This document shows positions 20,180 to 28,589 of a stretch of DNA of 64,000 nucleotides, in pieces. The notes under the pieces are model-generated. The model searched no databases. It was not told the origin of the DNA and was given only the letters and a program-made list of their open reading frames with translations. This stretch comes from CAZSNT01 sp964607765 (GTDB lineage: Bacteria; Verrucomicrobiota; Lentisphaeria; Oligosphaerales; JABHEG01): NCBI GenBank assembly GCA_964607765.1, contig CAZSNT010000027.1, positions 15,086 through 79,085 of the forward strand, read 5' to 3'. How positions within the stretch are numbered: the stretch's first letter is position 1; each line of letters opens with the position of its first letter. Made by a program: the position numbers and the translations under genes.

Positions 20180-22423
20180 GTGTTCTGTTGCGCTGCACGA
20201 CAGCGGCCCGCCCTCCCGCTGCTCGCTCTCCGACGCCCCCGCCCGGGCAGAGTCGCGGCCATTGTCCTGGCCACCGCCCTGACAGGCGCAGTCTGCCAGT
20301 GGCGAAGCTTGCGCAGACGCCACACGTTCGCCGGATACGAACTCGCGTCGCGCCGCCCGTCACAGCTGTTCACGGACCGGTACGGCACGGTCATCCGTGC
20401 CGAGTTGGGCGACCACGACTGCTGGTACATCCCCGTGCCGCTCGAAGCCATGTCCAAGGACCTGATCGCGGCATCGATTGCGGTCGAGGATCGCAGATTC
20501 TGGGACCACGGCGGCATCGACTGGGTCGCAGTCTGCCGCGCGTTCCTGAGCAACGTCACCAGCGGTCGCATCGTCAGCGGCGCCTCCACGATCAGCATGC
20601 AGCTGGCGCGTCTGGCCAGCCCGGAACGGCGCAGCTATCCCGCCAAAATGCGCCAGGCGCTGCGCGCCCTCGATCTGGAAGAACGACACAGCAAACGCTG
20701 GATACTGGAACACTACCTGAACCACGCACCCTACGGCGCGAACCTGATTGGTGTGGAAGCGGCAGCCCGGGCGTACTTCGGCAAGTCCGCGGCCGAGCTC
20801 TCTCTGTTCGAAGCAACGCTGATGGCCGGCCTGCCGCAACGCCCGTCCGTGTTCCGCCTCGACCGCGGCATGGCCTTGGCGCGCCGCCGGCAGCGGACAG
20901 TGCTGACCAGCCTGTGCCGCATGGGATACATCGACCAGCAGACCATGCAGGAGCTGGCTGAGCGCCCCTCCCCTGCCCTGCCCACAACCCCCGCTCCCGC
21001 GCACTACAGCAAGATCCGTACGCCTGCCACCGAGTCCCAATACTGCCGTCTCGCAACCCGTGAGTGCACCGCTGAGACGGTGACCACGGCTCTGGAACCG
21101 AGCCTGCAGGACCTCGGTCTGCACGCGCTCTGCGCGCAGCTCGAAACGCTGCCCAATGTCGAGGACGGGGCTCTGGTGATCATCGAGAACGCGACCGGTG
21201 CTGTCCGGGCGCTCGTGGGAACCGTCGATTTCCATGCCCAGCCCCACGGCGAAACCAACGCGGCATGTGCCCGGCGTTCACCCGGCTCAGCACTAAAACC
21301 CTTCATCTACCTGCTCGCCCTGGACGGCGGCATCATTGCCCCTGACACCACCCTCAGCGACCGACCGTTGAGTGGCGGCACATACCGCCCGGCCAACTAC
21401 GACGCGATGTTCCGCACCAATGCCACAGCCCGGCTCGCACTCTCCCAATCCCTCAACACGCCCGCCGTGCGCCTGCTCGGACAGATCGGTCCCGCTTACC
21501 TGCTCGACCAGGCCGCCGCGTGCGGCATCACGAGCCTGGACCGCGGCGCAGACACCTACGGCCTGGCACTGGCCCTGGGCGGCGGCGAAGTCACACTGCT
21601 CGAACTCACCAATGCCTATGCCGGTCTCGCACGCGGCGGCGTGTTCCGGCCGTGCACCTTCCTCGAACGCAGCACAGCCGACACCAAACCGACGCAGCCC
21701 TTTGCACGAGGCGCCGTGTCGCTGCTCGTCGACATGCTGTCGACCAACCGCCTGCCTGGCTGCACAGGCCTGGACGTCGCCTGGAAGACCGGCACATCGA
21801 ACGGACACCGCGACGCCTGGTGCATCGCGTTCAACAGCGAATTCACCGTCGGTGTATGGCTGGGCAACAAGAGCGGTCGTGCCGCGCGCGGCCTGGTCGG
21901 TATCGCCGCCGCCGGCCCGGTCGTCGCCGATGTGCTGCAGGGCATTTACCGGGCACGCCCGGCGCCACCCGCCTTGGAACGCGGCGCAGGCGTCGTGGAG
22001 ACAACCCTCTGCCGCGCCAGCGGCCTCAAAGCACTGCCGCATTGCACCGACACGTTCGCCGGCTGCGCCGTCGACGGCGTGCCGTTGCGCAACTGCGCGC
22101 TGCACCGTGTGCCGGCCTGGCCCGCCACCGTCGCCGACCGCACCCCCGCAAATCCGCCGCCCGACGCCGATGCGGCCACGCCCGAACAACGCACTGCCCG
22201 GATTCTCAGCCCGGCGCCCGGCGTGTATCGCGCTGCACCGGACGGGTTGCGACTCCGCATCCACGCCAGCAACCCGGGCAACAACGCCTGGTTCATCGAC
22301 GGCGAGTGCGTCGGGCAACACACCGACCCCTTCTGGCACCGCTTCGAGCGCGGCACACACCGCATCGCCTGCGTGCCCGCCAGCCACCGCCCAGCCACCC
22401 CCGTACTCATCACGGTGCGGTGA
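20180..22423 (+). CDS. pbpC: Penicillin-binding protein 1C
   Basis: Bifunctional peptidoglycan synthase, 747 residues, anchored by one N-terminal membrane helix (about 24–42). The GT51 transglycosylase domain contains IAVEDRRFWDHGGIDW with the catalytic E103. The transpeptidase domain has the SxxK nucleophile S370-A-L-K373, then SQSLNTP (SxN) and WKTGTSNGHRDAW (K536-T-G). The C-terminal region matches the PBP1C-specific BiPBP_C domain, with extra Cys residues. The start is GTG 20180, with AGGAGA 7 bases upstream. It forms an operon with the alpha-2-macroglobulin gene, as in proteobacteria. The reaction is glycan polymerisation and cross-linking in the periplasm, although E. coli PBP1C is a poor transpeptidase. 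Confidence 0.95.
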   Translation: MFCCAARQRPALPLLALRRPRPGRVAAIVLATALTGAVCQWRSLRRRHTFAGYELASRRPSQLFTDRYGTVIRAELGDHDCWYIPVPLEAMSKDLIAASIAVEDRRFWDHGGIDWVAVCRAFLSNVTSGRIVSGASTISMQLARLASPERRSYPAKMRQALRALDLEERHSKRWILEHYLNHAPYGANLIGVEAAARAYFGKSAAELSLFEATLMAGLPQRPSVFRLDRGMALARRRQRTVLTSLCRMGYIDQQTMQELAERPSPALPTTPAPAHYSKIRTPATESQYCRLATRECTAETVTTALEPSLQDLGLHALCAQLETLPNVEDGALVIIENATGAVRALVGTVDFHAQPHGETNAACARRSPGSALKPFIYLLALDGGIIAPDTTLSDRPLSGGTYRPANYDAMFRTNATARLALSQSLNTPAVRLLGQIGPAYLLDQAAACGITSLDRGADTYGLALALGGGEVTLLELTNAYAGLARGGVFRPCTFLERSTADTKPTQPFARGAVSLLVDMLSTNRLPGCTGLDVAWKTGTSNGHRDAWCIAFNSEFTVGVWLGNKSGRAARGLVGIAAAGPVVADVLQGIYRARPAPPALERGAGVVETTLCRASGLKALPHCTDTFAGCAVDGVPLRNCALHRVPAWPATVADRTPANPPPDADAATPEQRTARILSPAPGVYRAAPDGLRLRIHASNPGNNAWFIDGECVGQHTDPFWHRFERGTHRIACVPASHRPATPVLITVR

Positions 22424-22566
22424 TCCACCCGGTAACGCCAGTTCCGTGAAACAACGTGCCCGTGCCCCTGCCCCTGCCCGATTCCGGCGAACACACGGTC
22501 GGGCACGAGCGCGGTGGGGGGGGGCGTCCCACGCAACCAACGGTTTGCCATCCCTCAAAGCCGCAC

Positions 22567-22595
22567 TTGACACAGTCTGGCGTCACTTGTACTTT
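22567..22595 (+). promoter_or_regulatory. Candidate promoter, perfect -35
   Basis: TTGACA (22567–22572), a 17-base spacer and TACTTT (22590–22595). The -10 is weak, but the -35 and spacing are ideal. It lies about 100 bases upstream of the GTG-start gene at 22695 in an otherwise featureless 271-bp gap. Confidence 0.4.
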
Positions 22596-22694
22596 CCATC
22601 AATCCACCAACTGAACAGGCGCCCCCGGCGATCGCTCGGACCCTCTTCTCCTCGTATGTCCTGGTAATGACGCCACTGTTCTAGGGGAGCGTGA

Positions 22695-23075
22695 GTGAAG
22701 ACCTGCCCAAAATGCTATGCAACCCATCAGGACACCGTTCTGACCTGCGACTGTGGCCAGGATCTTGGCGCAATCGATGCGAACACGGAAGCTGGTGGAG
22801 CGCACACACACGCCGCGCTATTCGCAGGGAAGGAAGACTACGATCTCTACCGACGCATCGGTTCCTTGCTGAGCATCCTGGCATGGCTCGCGCTCGCACT
22901 GTCCGTTGGCTGGGCGATTCTGTGCCTCGCCACACAACAGCTGCTCTCCGCACTCGGGATGGTTTTCTACGGCTTGGTCAGTTTCTGCTGCCTGTATGCA
23001 ATGTCACGCACCATCACCATCTTGCTTGAGATCCGACAGATGCTCCTCGCTCAGCAGGAAGACGCGGGGCACTGA
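22695..23075 (+). CDS. Small zinc-ribbon membrane protein
   Basis: A 126-residue protein with GTG start at 22695, set by GGGGAG six bases upstream. The N-terminus has a short zinc-ribbon-like pattern (CPKC … CDCG, residues 4–20). A linker leads to two hydrophobic helices (about 57–80 and 85–104) and a charged tail. It is not assignable to a named family. The layout is a cytoplasmic metal-binding head on a two-pass membrane anchor. It is followed 15 bp later by another small gene and by a HicB-like/HTH gene, so these three form a short operon. Confidence 0.6.
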   Translation: MKTCPKCYATHQDTVLTCDCGQDLGAIDANTEAGGAHTHAALFAGKEDYDLYRRIGSLLSILAWLALALSVGWAILCLATQQLLSALGMVFYGLVSFCCLYAMSRTITILLEIRQMLLAQQEDAGH

Positions 23076-23090
23076 CAAGGAAAACGTCCG

Positions 23091-23462
23091 ATGCTCGGGG
23101 AAGTGAAACACTGTCGGCAGGTGCACGGGGAGCCGCGCCGAAGGTGGTTCACCAACGAGTCCCTCGACCTCATCGTGTGGTATAACCCCGACAACACCGT
23201 CTACGGCTTCCAGCTCTGCTACGACAAGGGCAAAGGGGAAAGAGCGCTGACCTGGGTTGAGGGACGTGGCTACACCCACAGACGAGTGGACACCGGCGAA
23301 ATGTACGGAATGCGAACCGACAGCGTGACTCCTGTACTTGTGCCTGACGGGCACTTCGCGGCTGCTGACGTCGCAGGCCGTTTCCTCGACAGCAGTCAGG
23401 AGTTGGAGACGGATCTGGTGGCCCTCGTTATCAGACATATCGAAAAGTGCAGTCTGGCCTAA
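23091..23462 (+). CDS. Conserved hypothetical protein
   Basis: A 123-residue soluble protein with no signal peptide or membrane segment. The stretch LDLIVWYNPDNTVYGFQLCYDKG and the closing VLVPDGHF resemble a widespread uncharacterised bacterial family seen in many genomes; I cannot name a function. The start is ATG 23091, with AAGGAAAA about 8 bases upstream. It lies between a zinc-ribbon membrane protein and a HicB-like regulator. It does not look like HicA, so it is probably not a toxin partner. Confidence 0.6.
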   Translation: MLGEVKHCRQVHGEPRRRWFTNESLDLIVWYNPDNTVYGFQLCYDKGKGERALTWVEGRGYTHRRVDTGEMYGMRTDSVTPVLVPDGHFAAADVAGRFLDSSQELETDLVALVIRHIEKCSLA

Positions 23463-23478
23463 GCTGAAGAGATAGTAC

Positions 23479-23907
23479 ATGCGCCTCAGAGGACAGTTCT
23501 ACAAGGACGGACCGTTTTGGCTGGCCGAGATACCGCTTCTTGATGCGATGACGCAAGGCCGCACGCGTCGAGAGCTCTTTGAAATGGTCGTTGACCTTGT
23601 GGAGACACTGGCAGACCACCCGGGATTCTCAGTCCAGGTGCATCCTGGAGCCGAGGGGGAGTTCGAGCTTGGCGCTTCAGACGCGCGGATCCTGGTAAGC
23701 CTGGTGCTGCGACGGCAGCGGGAACGCAGTGGTCTGTCCTTGGCAGACGTGGCAGAACGACTGGGGGCGAAGTCGCGAAACGCATACGCTCGCTACGAAC
23801 GCGGAACATCCATCCCGTCGATAGCGAAGCTGGGCGAGTTGATCGAAGCGGTTTCCCCGGGGAATGATCTGGTGCTGGCCGAGAGCCAGAGCCGGTACGA
23901 AGCCTGA
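23479..23907 (+). CDS. HicB-like domain fused to XRE HTH (orphan antitoxin-like regulator)
   Basis: A 142-residue protein. The first 60 residues fit the HicB/RNase-H-like antitoxin fold (FYKDGPFWLAEIPLLDAMTQ, then GRTRRELFEMVVDLVETL). Residues 70–125 are an XRE-type helix-turn-helix (RQRERSGLSLADVAERLGAK, then SRNAYARYERG). HicB proteins with this layout normally neutralise HicA and repress the operon. No HicA-like gene is adjacent, so this is either an orphan or a solo regulator. The start is ATG 23479, 16 bp after the previous gene. Confidence 0.8.
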   Translation: MRLRGQFYKDGPFWLAEIPLLDAMTQGRTRRELFEMVVDLVETLADHPGFSVQVHPGAEGEFELGASDARILVSLVLRRQRERSGLSLADVAERLGAKSRNAYARYERGTSIPSIAKLGELIEAVSPGNDLVLAESQSRYEA

Positions 23908-24014
23908 AGCACCTTTTGGGAGAGCGCACAGCACGGTGTACCGGCCTGGCCGGGTGTTTGCGGCTTTTCGTCGTCTGTCCTGACACAGGCCTACTCGACA
24001 CGAGGATGCACGGC

Positions 24015-25403
24015 ATGAACACGCGAAGATGCTGGCTGAGTTCTCTGGCCGTTGCGTTCGCGCTGAGCTCGAGCATGGCTCAGGAGCAGGAGAGCGCTCT
24101 GCGCGAGGCCGTTCAGGTTCGGACCGACGTCTTGCTGCTGCAGCACAACCTCCGGCAACTGGCCACGGAGGCACGACGGCCCGTACGCCGGGTCATTGCG
24201 GAAGGCGACGCGCGACTGAAGGCGGCGGATGCCCTCCTGGCCAAGGGCCGTTACAGTGAGGCGGCCAAAGCGTATGGGGAGGCACATGCCGCCTACCGTC
24301 GGGTGCTGGATGCCAAGGCGACGCTGACGCGTCTGGCGACGGTGCGGGCTGCCGTGGAACGTGCCCGTGTTGCGGCCGCGGCCGCGCCACCGGAGCAAGC
24401 GCGGCAAGCGCAGCGTCTCGAGCTCAATGCGGATGGCTACGAGCAGGCCGGCGCGCTCGAAGCAACCGTCACCGAACTCGGCAAAGCGCTTGGGCTCTAC
24501 AAGGACCTGGCGAAGGCCGCAGCACAAGCTGACGCTCAGAGGAGCGCGGCGCGGGCAGCGGCTCTCATCGAGCGCCTGGAAGCCGCCATCGCCGAGGCGC
24601 GGAAGTTCGATGCCGCGGGGATCCTGGCGCAACTCGCCGAGCTCACACCGACCGAGCCGCGCATCGCTGACTGGCGTGAACAGCTGGCTGCACTGCCGGC
24701 GCCCCAGGAAACGCTGCGTGTCGATCTCGGCGAAGGCATCGGCATCGACTTTGTGCTCATCCCGCAGGGCAGCTTCCAGATGGGCTCGGCAGAAGGAGAA
24801 TGGAACGAGAAGCCCGTCCGCAACATCACGTTCAGCCGCCCGTTCTATCTGGGCCAGTTCGAGGTGACCCAGGAGCAGTGGGAAGTAGTGATGGGCAGTA
24901 ATCCGTCGCACCATCGGGCCCCCCGCAAGCCGGTCGAACAGGTCAGTTGGCACGCCGCGGTCGAGTTTGCGCGCGAGCTCTCCGAAGGTCTGAAGGCAAC
25001 CTTCAGGCTCCCGACGGAGGCCGAATGGGAATACGCCTGCCGCGCCGGCACCACGTCGCAGTACTACTGGGGGAACGCGTTCGACGAACACTTTGCGTGG
25101 GCGAAAGGCAATTCGGGCGGCGTGAGCCATGAGACAGGAACGCGTGAGCCCAATGCGTGGGATCTGTTCGACATGAGCGGCAACGTCTACGAGTGGTGTG
25201 CTGATTGGTACGCGGACGCGTATCCGGGAGACGCGGAACAGACCGATCCCAAAGGCGCCGCCAGCGGTTCGCTGCGTGTGTTCCGAGGCGGCTGCTACTG
25301 CGACAACTCGTCCGGAGCCTGCCGCGCCGCCGCTCGACGCGGAAAGTCGCCGAGCTTCAAGTACGGCAGTGTGGGCTTTCGGCTTGTGAAGGAGATCCGT
25401 TAG
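24015..25403 (+). CDS. Secreted SUMF1/FGE-like domain protein with helical N-terminal region
   Basis: A 462-residue protein starting at ATG 24015 with GAGGAT upstream and a signal peptide (about 1–22, ending SSSMAQ). Residues 25–230 are Ala/Glu/Arg-rich helices with a TPR-like segment (LLAKGRYSEAAKAYGEAHAAYRRV). Residues 240–460 form a formylglycine-generating-enzyme/SUMF1 domain, with FVLIPQGSFQMGS, YLGQFEVTQEQW, RLPTEAEWEYACRAGTTSQY, FDMSGNVYEWCADW and VGFRLVKE. The region that holds the two catalytic cysteines in true FGE reads GGCYCDNSSGAC, with different spacing. It is probably a SUMF1-fold binding or structural protein rather than a sulfatase-activating enzyme (inference). No sulfatase gene is nearby. 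Confidence 0.88.
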   Translation: MNTRRCWLSSLAVAFALSSSMAQEQESALREAVQVRTDVLLLQHNLRQLATEARRPVRRVIAEGDARLKAADALLAKGRYSEAAKAYGEAHAAYRRVLDAKATLTRLATVRAAVERARVAAAAAPPEQARQAQRLELNADGYEQAGALEATVTELGKALGLYKDLAKAAAQADAQRSAARAAALIERLEAAIAEARKFDAAGILAQLAELTPTEPRIADWREQLAALPAPQETLRVDLGEGIGIDFVLIPQGSFQMGSAEGEWNEKPVRNITFSRPFYLGQFEVTQEQWEVVMGSNPSHHRAPRKPVEQVSWHAAVEFARELSEGLKATFRLPTEAEWEYACRAGTTSQYYWGNAFDEHFAWAKGNSGGVSHETGTREPNAWDLFDMSGNVYEWCADWYADAYPGDAEQTDPKGAASGSLRVFRGGCYCDNSSGACRAAARRGKSPSFKYGSVGFRLVKEIR

Positions 25404-25464
25404 CCCCGGGCCGTTCTTCTCTGAGCGTCAGTTTCGGCATGTTACGGGTCGGGGAAGGACAGCC

Positions 25465-25500
25465 CTGCCGCCCGCCTCGCTCAACTTGCACGGGCGGCAG
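25465..25500 (+). terminator. 10-bp perfect hairpin after the SUMF1-domain gene
   Basis: CTGCCGCCCG (25465–25474) pairs with CGGGCGGCAG (25491–25500) across a 16-base loop. There is no downstream T-run, so Rho-independent termination is uncertain. TTGCAC in the loop and TATCGT after the stem could be a weak promoter for the next gene. Confidence 0.4.
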
Positions 25501-25585
25501 AATCGGGTATCGTTCTGGGCATATGCCCCAGCCATGCATGCGAACAGCTGCGCGCCACGACGTGACACGGCGAGTTCGGCCGCGG

Positions 25586-26779
25586 ATGTTGACCCGGATC
25601 GGAGCCTTTGCGTTGGCGGGCTGCGCCGCCCTCGCAGCACACGGAGTTGAGCCGGTGACTTCCTTCCGTCCCGACACCGATAGACTTGTCACGCAGACCG
25701 CGTCCTGCCGGCTTTTCTTCAGGCCCGGCGAGCAACCCGTTTACATCGCCGAGCCGCTGGACCGGGCCGCGGCCGGCACGATCCTGTTTGTGCACGGGTT
25801 GTGCGAACACGCGGCCCGGAACTTCCCCACGGCATTCGACTGGGCGGCACGCGGCTACCGAACCGTGACTCTGAACCTGCAGGGGCACGGTACGGAGCTC
25901 GGTGCGCCCGAGACGCTCGAGTGGCTCTTCCAGGCCTACGCAACGCAGCGCGACAGCTCAGCTCTGGCCACGCTGCTGCGCGCCAGGGAGTCCGAGGCAG
26001 GCGCGGCGGCCACGCCGGTTCACGAACGCAACTTCGCCACGCTGCGTTCGACGCGCATGCACCATCATCTGGCACAAATCCGCCGCGTTGTGCAGGACCT
26101 GATGGGGGACGAGGCCGACGCGAGAGAGCCGCCCGTGCTGTTCCTGGCCGGGCACAGTCTCGGCGGGCTGCTCGCGACCGAGGCCGGCTGGCAGTTGGCC
26201 GAACACGGGCCGGTCCGGCCAACGGGAGTCATCCTGTTCAGCCCCGCGCTGCGCCCCATCGCGCCGCCGGGCTCAAACTGGCTGGAGCGGCGCGGCCTCG
26301 GCCTGACGTGGGCAGCGAAGCGCAGCGTGTGGCTCGCGCCGATCGGTTGGATCGTCAACGCGACAGCCCGGCTCAACACGCGCATCGACACCAGTTGGGC
26401 GAGCGACTGCTTCAGTGACCTGGAAGCCGCCAGGGACGCACAGCGCAATGATCCCATCTTCACCAAGGCCCTGCCTTTGAGCTATCTGAACGCGATCCAG
26501 TCGCAAATGGCGAAGACCGCGGCGCGCGCGCGCCGTTACCCGATCCGCACGCTGGTCATTGTGCCCGATCAAGATCCCATCGTCGACTCCTGCGGCGCCA
26601 TCGCGTTCGCGCAAGCCGTTGCCGAGGCGCACCCCGACGCGGGGCATCGTCTGGTGGAGTTCGAGAATCTGCCCTGCCACGAACTGCTGCGCTCCTCGAA
26701 GCGTGGTGAAACACTGGCGATCGTGGATGAGTGGCTTGCTCAGTTCCAGCCGGGGGCCCCGCCAGAGCAGACGGAGTGA
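25586..26779 (+). CDS. Alpha/beta hydrolase, monoacylglycerol-lipase-like
   Basis: A serine hydrolase with the oxyanion-hole region TILFVHGLCEHAARNFPTAF and the nucleophile elbow GHSLGG. Acid and His candidates are VPDQDPIVDS and ENLPCHELLRS near the end. The length is about 397 residues from ATG 25586. This start places a short hydrophobic N-terminus ending in LAGC, a possible lipobox, so export is likely; ATG 25523 would add 21 residues. The GLCEH segment and large lid region fit the Hydrolase_4/monoglyceride-lipase group. The substrate is not predictable. It precedes a secreted beta-helix enzyme by 50 bp and may be co-transcribed with it. Confidence 0.8.
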   Translation: MLTRIGAFALAGCAALAAHGVEPVTSFRPDTDRLVTQTASCRLFFRPGEQPVYIAEPLDRAAAGTILFVHGLCEHAARNFPTAFDWAARGYRTVTLNLQGHGTELGAPETLEWLFQAYATQRDSSALATLLRARESEAGAAATPVHERNFATLRSTRMHHHLAQIRRVVQDLMGDEADAREPPVLFLAGHSLGGLLATEAGWQLAEHGPVRPTGVILFSPALRPIAPPGSNWLERRGLGLTWAAKRSVWLAPIGWIVNATARLNTRIDTSWASDCFSDLEAARDAQRNDPIFTKALPLSYLNAIQSQMAKTAARARRYPIRTLVIVPDQDPIVDSCGAIAFAQAVAEAHPDAGHRLVEFENLPCHELLRSSKRGETLAIVDEWLAQFQPGAPPEQTE

Positions 26780-26829
26780 TTTGCCGCCGAGCGCGCAAAA
26801 AGGAATGGACCGGAGAGATCCTGCTGATC

Positions 26830-28512
26830 ATGCGTAAATACTCCTGCCTGACCAGGCCCGAAGCCCCACCTCGACCCACACGGATCAGGCCGACATCGGC
26901 ACTCGCCCACATCGCCATGGGAGTCCTCACGTTCAGCATGACTGCGAACTGCGCAACCGCACAACTCGTCACCTACACCTGGCCCAAGCAGGCAACGTTC
27001 TCCGACAAGTACCGCGTCTTCGTCACACACGGCGGCGAACCGGAGCGGGAAGTACCGGTTCTGATGTCGCACGCGCGCTACGGCGGCGACTACCAGGCCA
27101 ACGAGCTCAAGGGCCGCACGTTCTCGTTCGCCTCCATGTCCTACGGCGGAGCCGGCGGTCCCGTAGGCGTACGTGTCGTCAAGTCCTTTGGGCCAGCGGC
27201 AGGGAGCGTCGCAATCTGCCCTCGCAGTTACGACATGACAGGCACGCTGACGCGAGACGGCCGGGGCGCGACCTTCGTGATCGACCGCCCAAGCCGCTAC
27301 CTGTCCGTCAACTTCGCGGGGCCTGACAACAGGACTGCGAAGCGCGGCTGGATCAAGCACATGCTCTGCCTGTTCATCGATCCGCTCGAGACCGAAGCCC
27401 CCGCCAGGGACGGGCCGGGCACGGTCGTATTCTCGCCGCGGACGCCGGCGGATGCGGTCCGCACGGCGGAGACAATCTACTTCCCGGCCGGCCATCACAA
27501 TCTGCGGAATGCGCAACCGGGCGGCATCATTGACGCGGACGGCCTGCTCACGCTCCAGGACGGCCAGGCGTTGTACCTGGAGGGCGGCGCCTTCGTCGAA
27601 GGGATCGTCTACAACACGGTGTGGAAACACGCCAATCAGCGTGTGTATGGCCGCGGGTTGCTCAGCGGCAGGCAGTATCTCTGGTACCGGCACCCCGAGC
27701 ACACGGGCCCGCGCTACCACCACATTCTGGGCATCGGAAAAGACGCGCGCATCGACGGCGTGACGCTCATCGAGTCGCCGGCCCACGGCATTGTGGGGCG
27801 CAACGTCCGGATCACGAACATCAAGATGCTGGGCTGGCACTGTAACAACGACTGCGTGCGTGTGGGCAGCGGCTCGGAAATCAGCCACAGTTTCTTCCGT
27901 GCCGTCGACGACCACTTCTACAACTTCGACATCCACGTGCACGACACCGTGCTCTGGGCTGGACACAACGGCGCAATCCTCACCTATGGCTGGGGCGGCG
28001 GCGGGACCGACACACGCACCTACAACTCCGGCTCATCGCTGCTCGAGAACATCGACATCATCAACCCGGAGTGGACCGGGCTCGGCAACAACAACGGCTT
28101 GGTCGCGGCACAGATCGGGCTGGACTACCGGCCCTACGGTTACGGCGGCGACACCACTACGGTGCTCCGTAACATCCGTATCGAAGGCACAATTCCCGGA
28201 CTGCTGAACCTCAAGCCGCGCTCGGGCAGAGCCGGCAAGATCATCGCGAAACAGGTGGACGCTGCCAAGGTCGGGTACCTGGGCGACCTTGTTCTGGAGA
28301 ACATCACCGTAGACGGACAATCCGGCAAAGGCCGCATGGCGGGCAAAACCGGAGCCGCGACCGACGGCACCGGGATCTTCTGCGTGAAGAACGTGCAGAT
28401 CCGGAACCTGTGCATAGGAAACCGGGTCGTAACCGACGTCAACAAGGCCCGGTACTTCGACATCGATCCGGAGACCGTCCGGGACGTCCGCTTCACGCCC
28501 CCCGGCAAGTAG
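26830..28512 (+). CDS. Secreted right-handed beta-helix glycoside hydrolase, GH49-like
   Basis: About 560 residues with an N-terminal export signal (hydrophobic GVLTFSMTANCATAQ after a long basic region). An N-terminal beta-sandwich part (about 45–200) is followed by parallel beta-helix repeats with N/D-rich turns. The segment FFRAVDDHFYNFDIHVHD followed by LWAGHNGAI resembles the acidic catalytic region of GH49 dextranases and the related GH28 polygalacturonases. The pair DD in AVDDHF is the likely catalytic acid site. The exact substrate (alpha-glucan, pectin or other) cannot be told. The start is ATG 26830. A promoter for the next operon overlaps its 3' end. Confidence 0.65.
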   Translation: MRKYSCLTRPEAPPRPTRIRPTSALAHIAMGVLTFSMTANCATAQLVTYTWPKQATFSDKYRVFVTHGGEPEREVPVLMSHARYGGDYQANELKGRTFSFASMSYGGAGGPVGVRVVKSFGPAAGSVAICPRSYDMTGTLTRDGRGATFVIDRPSRYLSVNFAGPDNRTAKRGWIKHMLCLFIDPLETEAPARDGPGTVVFSPRTPADAVRTAETIYFPAGHHNLRNAQPGGIIDADGLLTLQDGQALYLEGGAFVEGIVYNTVWKHANQRVYGRGLLSGRQYLWYRHPEHTGPRYHHILGIGKDARIDGVTLIESPAHGIVGRNVRITNIKMLGWHCNNDCVRVGSGSEISHSFFRAVDDHFYNFDIHVHDTVLWAGHNGAILTYGWGGGGTDTRTYNSGSSLLENIDIINPEWTGLGNNNGLVAAQIGLDYRPYGYGGDTTTVLRNIRIEGTIPGLLNLKPRSGRAGKIIAKQVDAAKVGYLGDLVLENITVDGQSGKGRMAGKTGAATDGTGIFCVKNVQIRNLCIGNRVVTDVNKARYFDIDPETVRDVRFTPPGK

Positions 28513-28520
28513 TGTATATT
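28492..28520 (+). promoter_or_regulatory. Promoter for the isoprenoid gene pair
   Basis: TTCACG (28492–28497), exactly 17 bases, then TATATT (28515–28520, 5/6 match). It overlaps the end of the beta-helix gene. The predicted transcript starts near 28527, about 60 bases before ATG 28590. Confidence 0.5.
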
Positions 28521-28589
28521 CCGAACGTCTGAATCCACGCCGATCAACCAATTTCAGGCTCAACCTTTGCCACGTTGCGCAACACTCCC

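Noticed and set aside
22424..22566. Terminator or small RNA after pbpC
   Set aside because: GCCCGA/TCGGGC can pair, but the loop is long, there is no T-run, and the sequence is C-rich low complexity.
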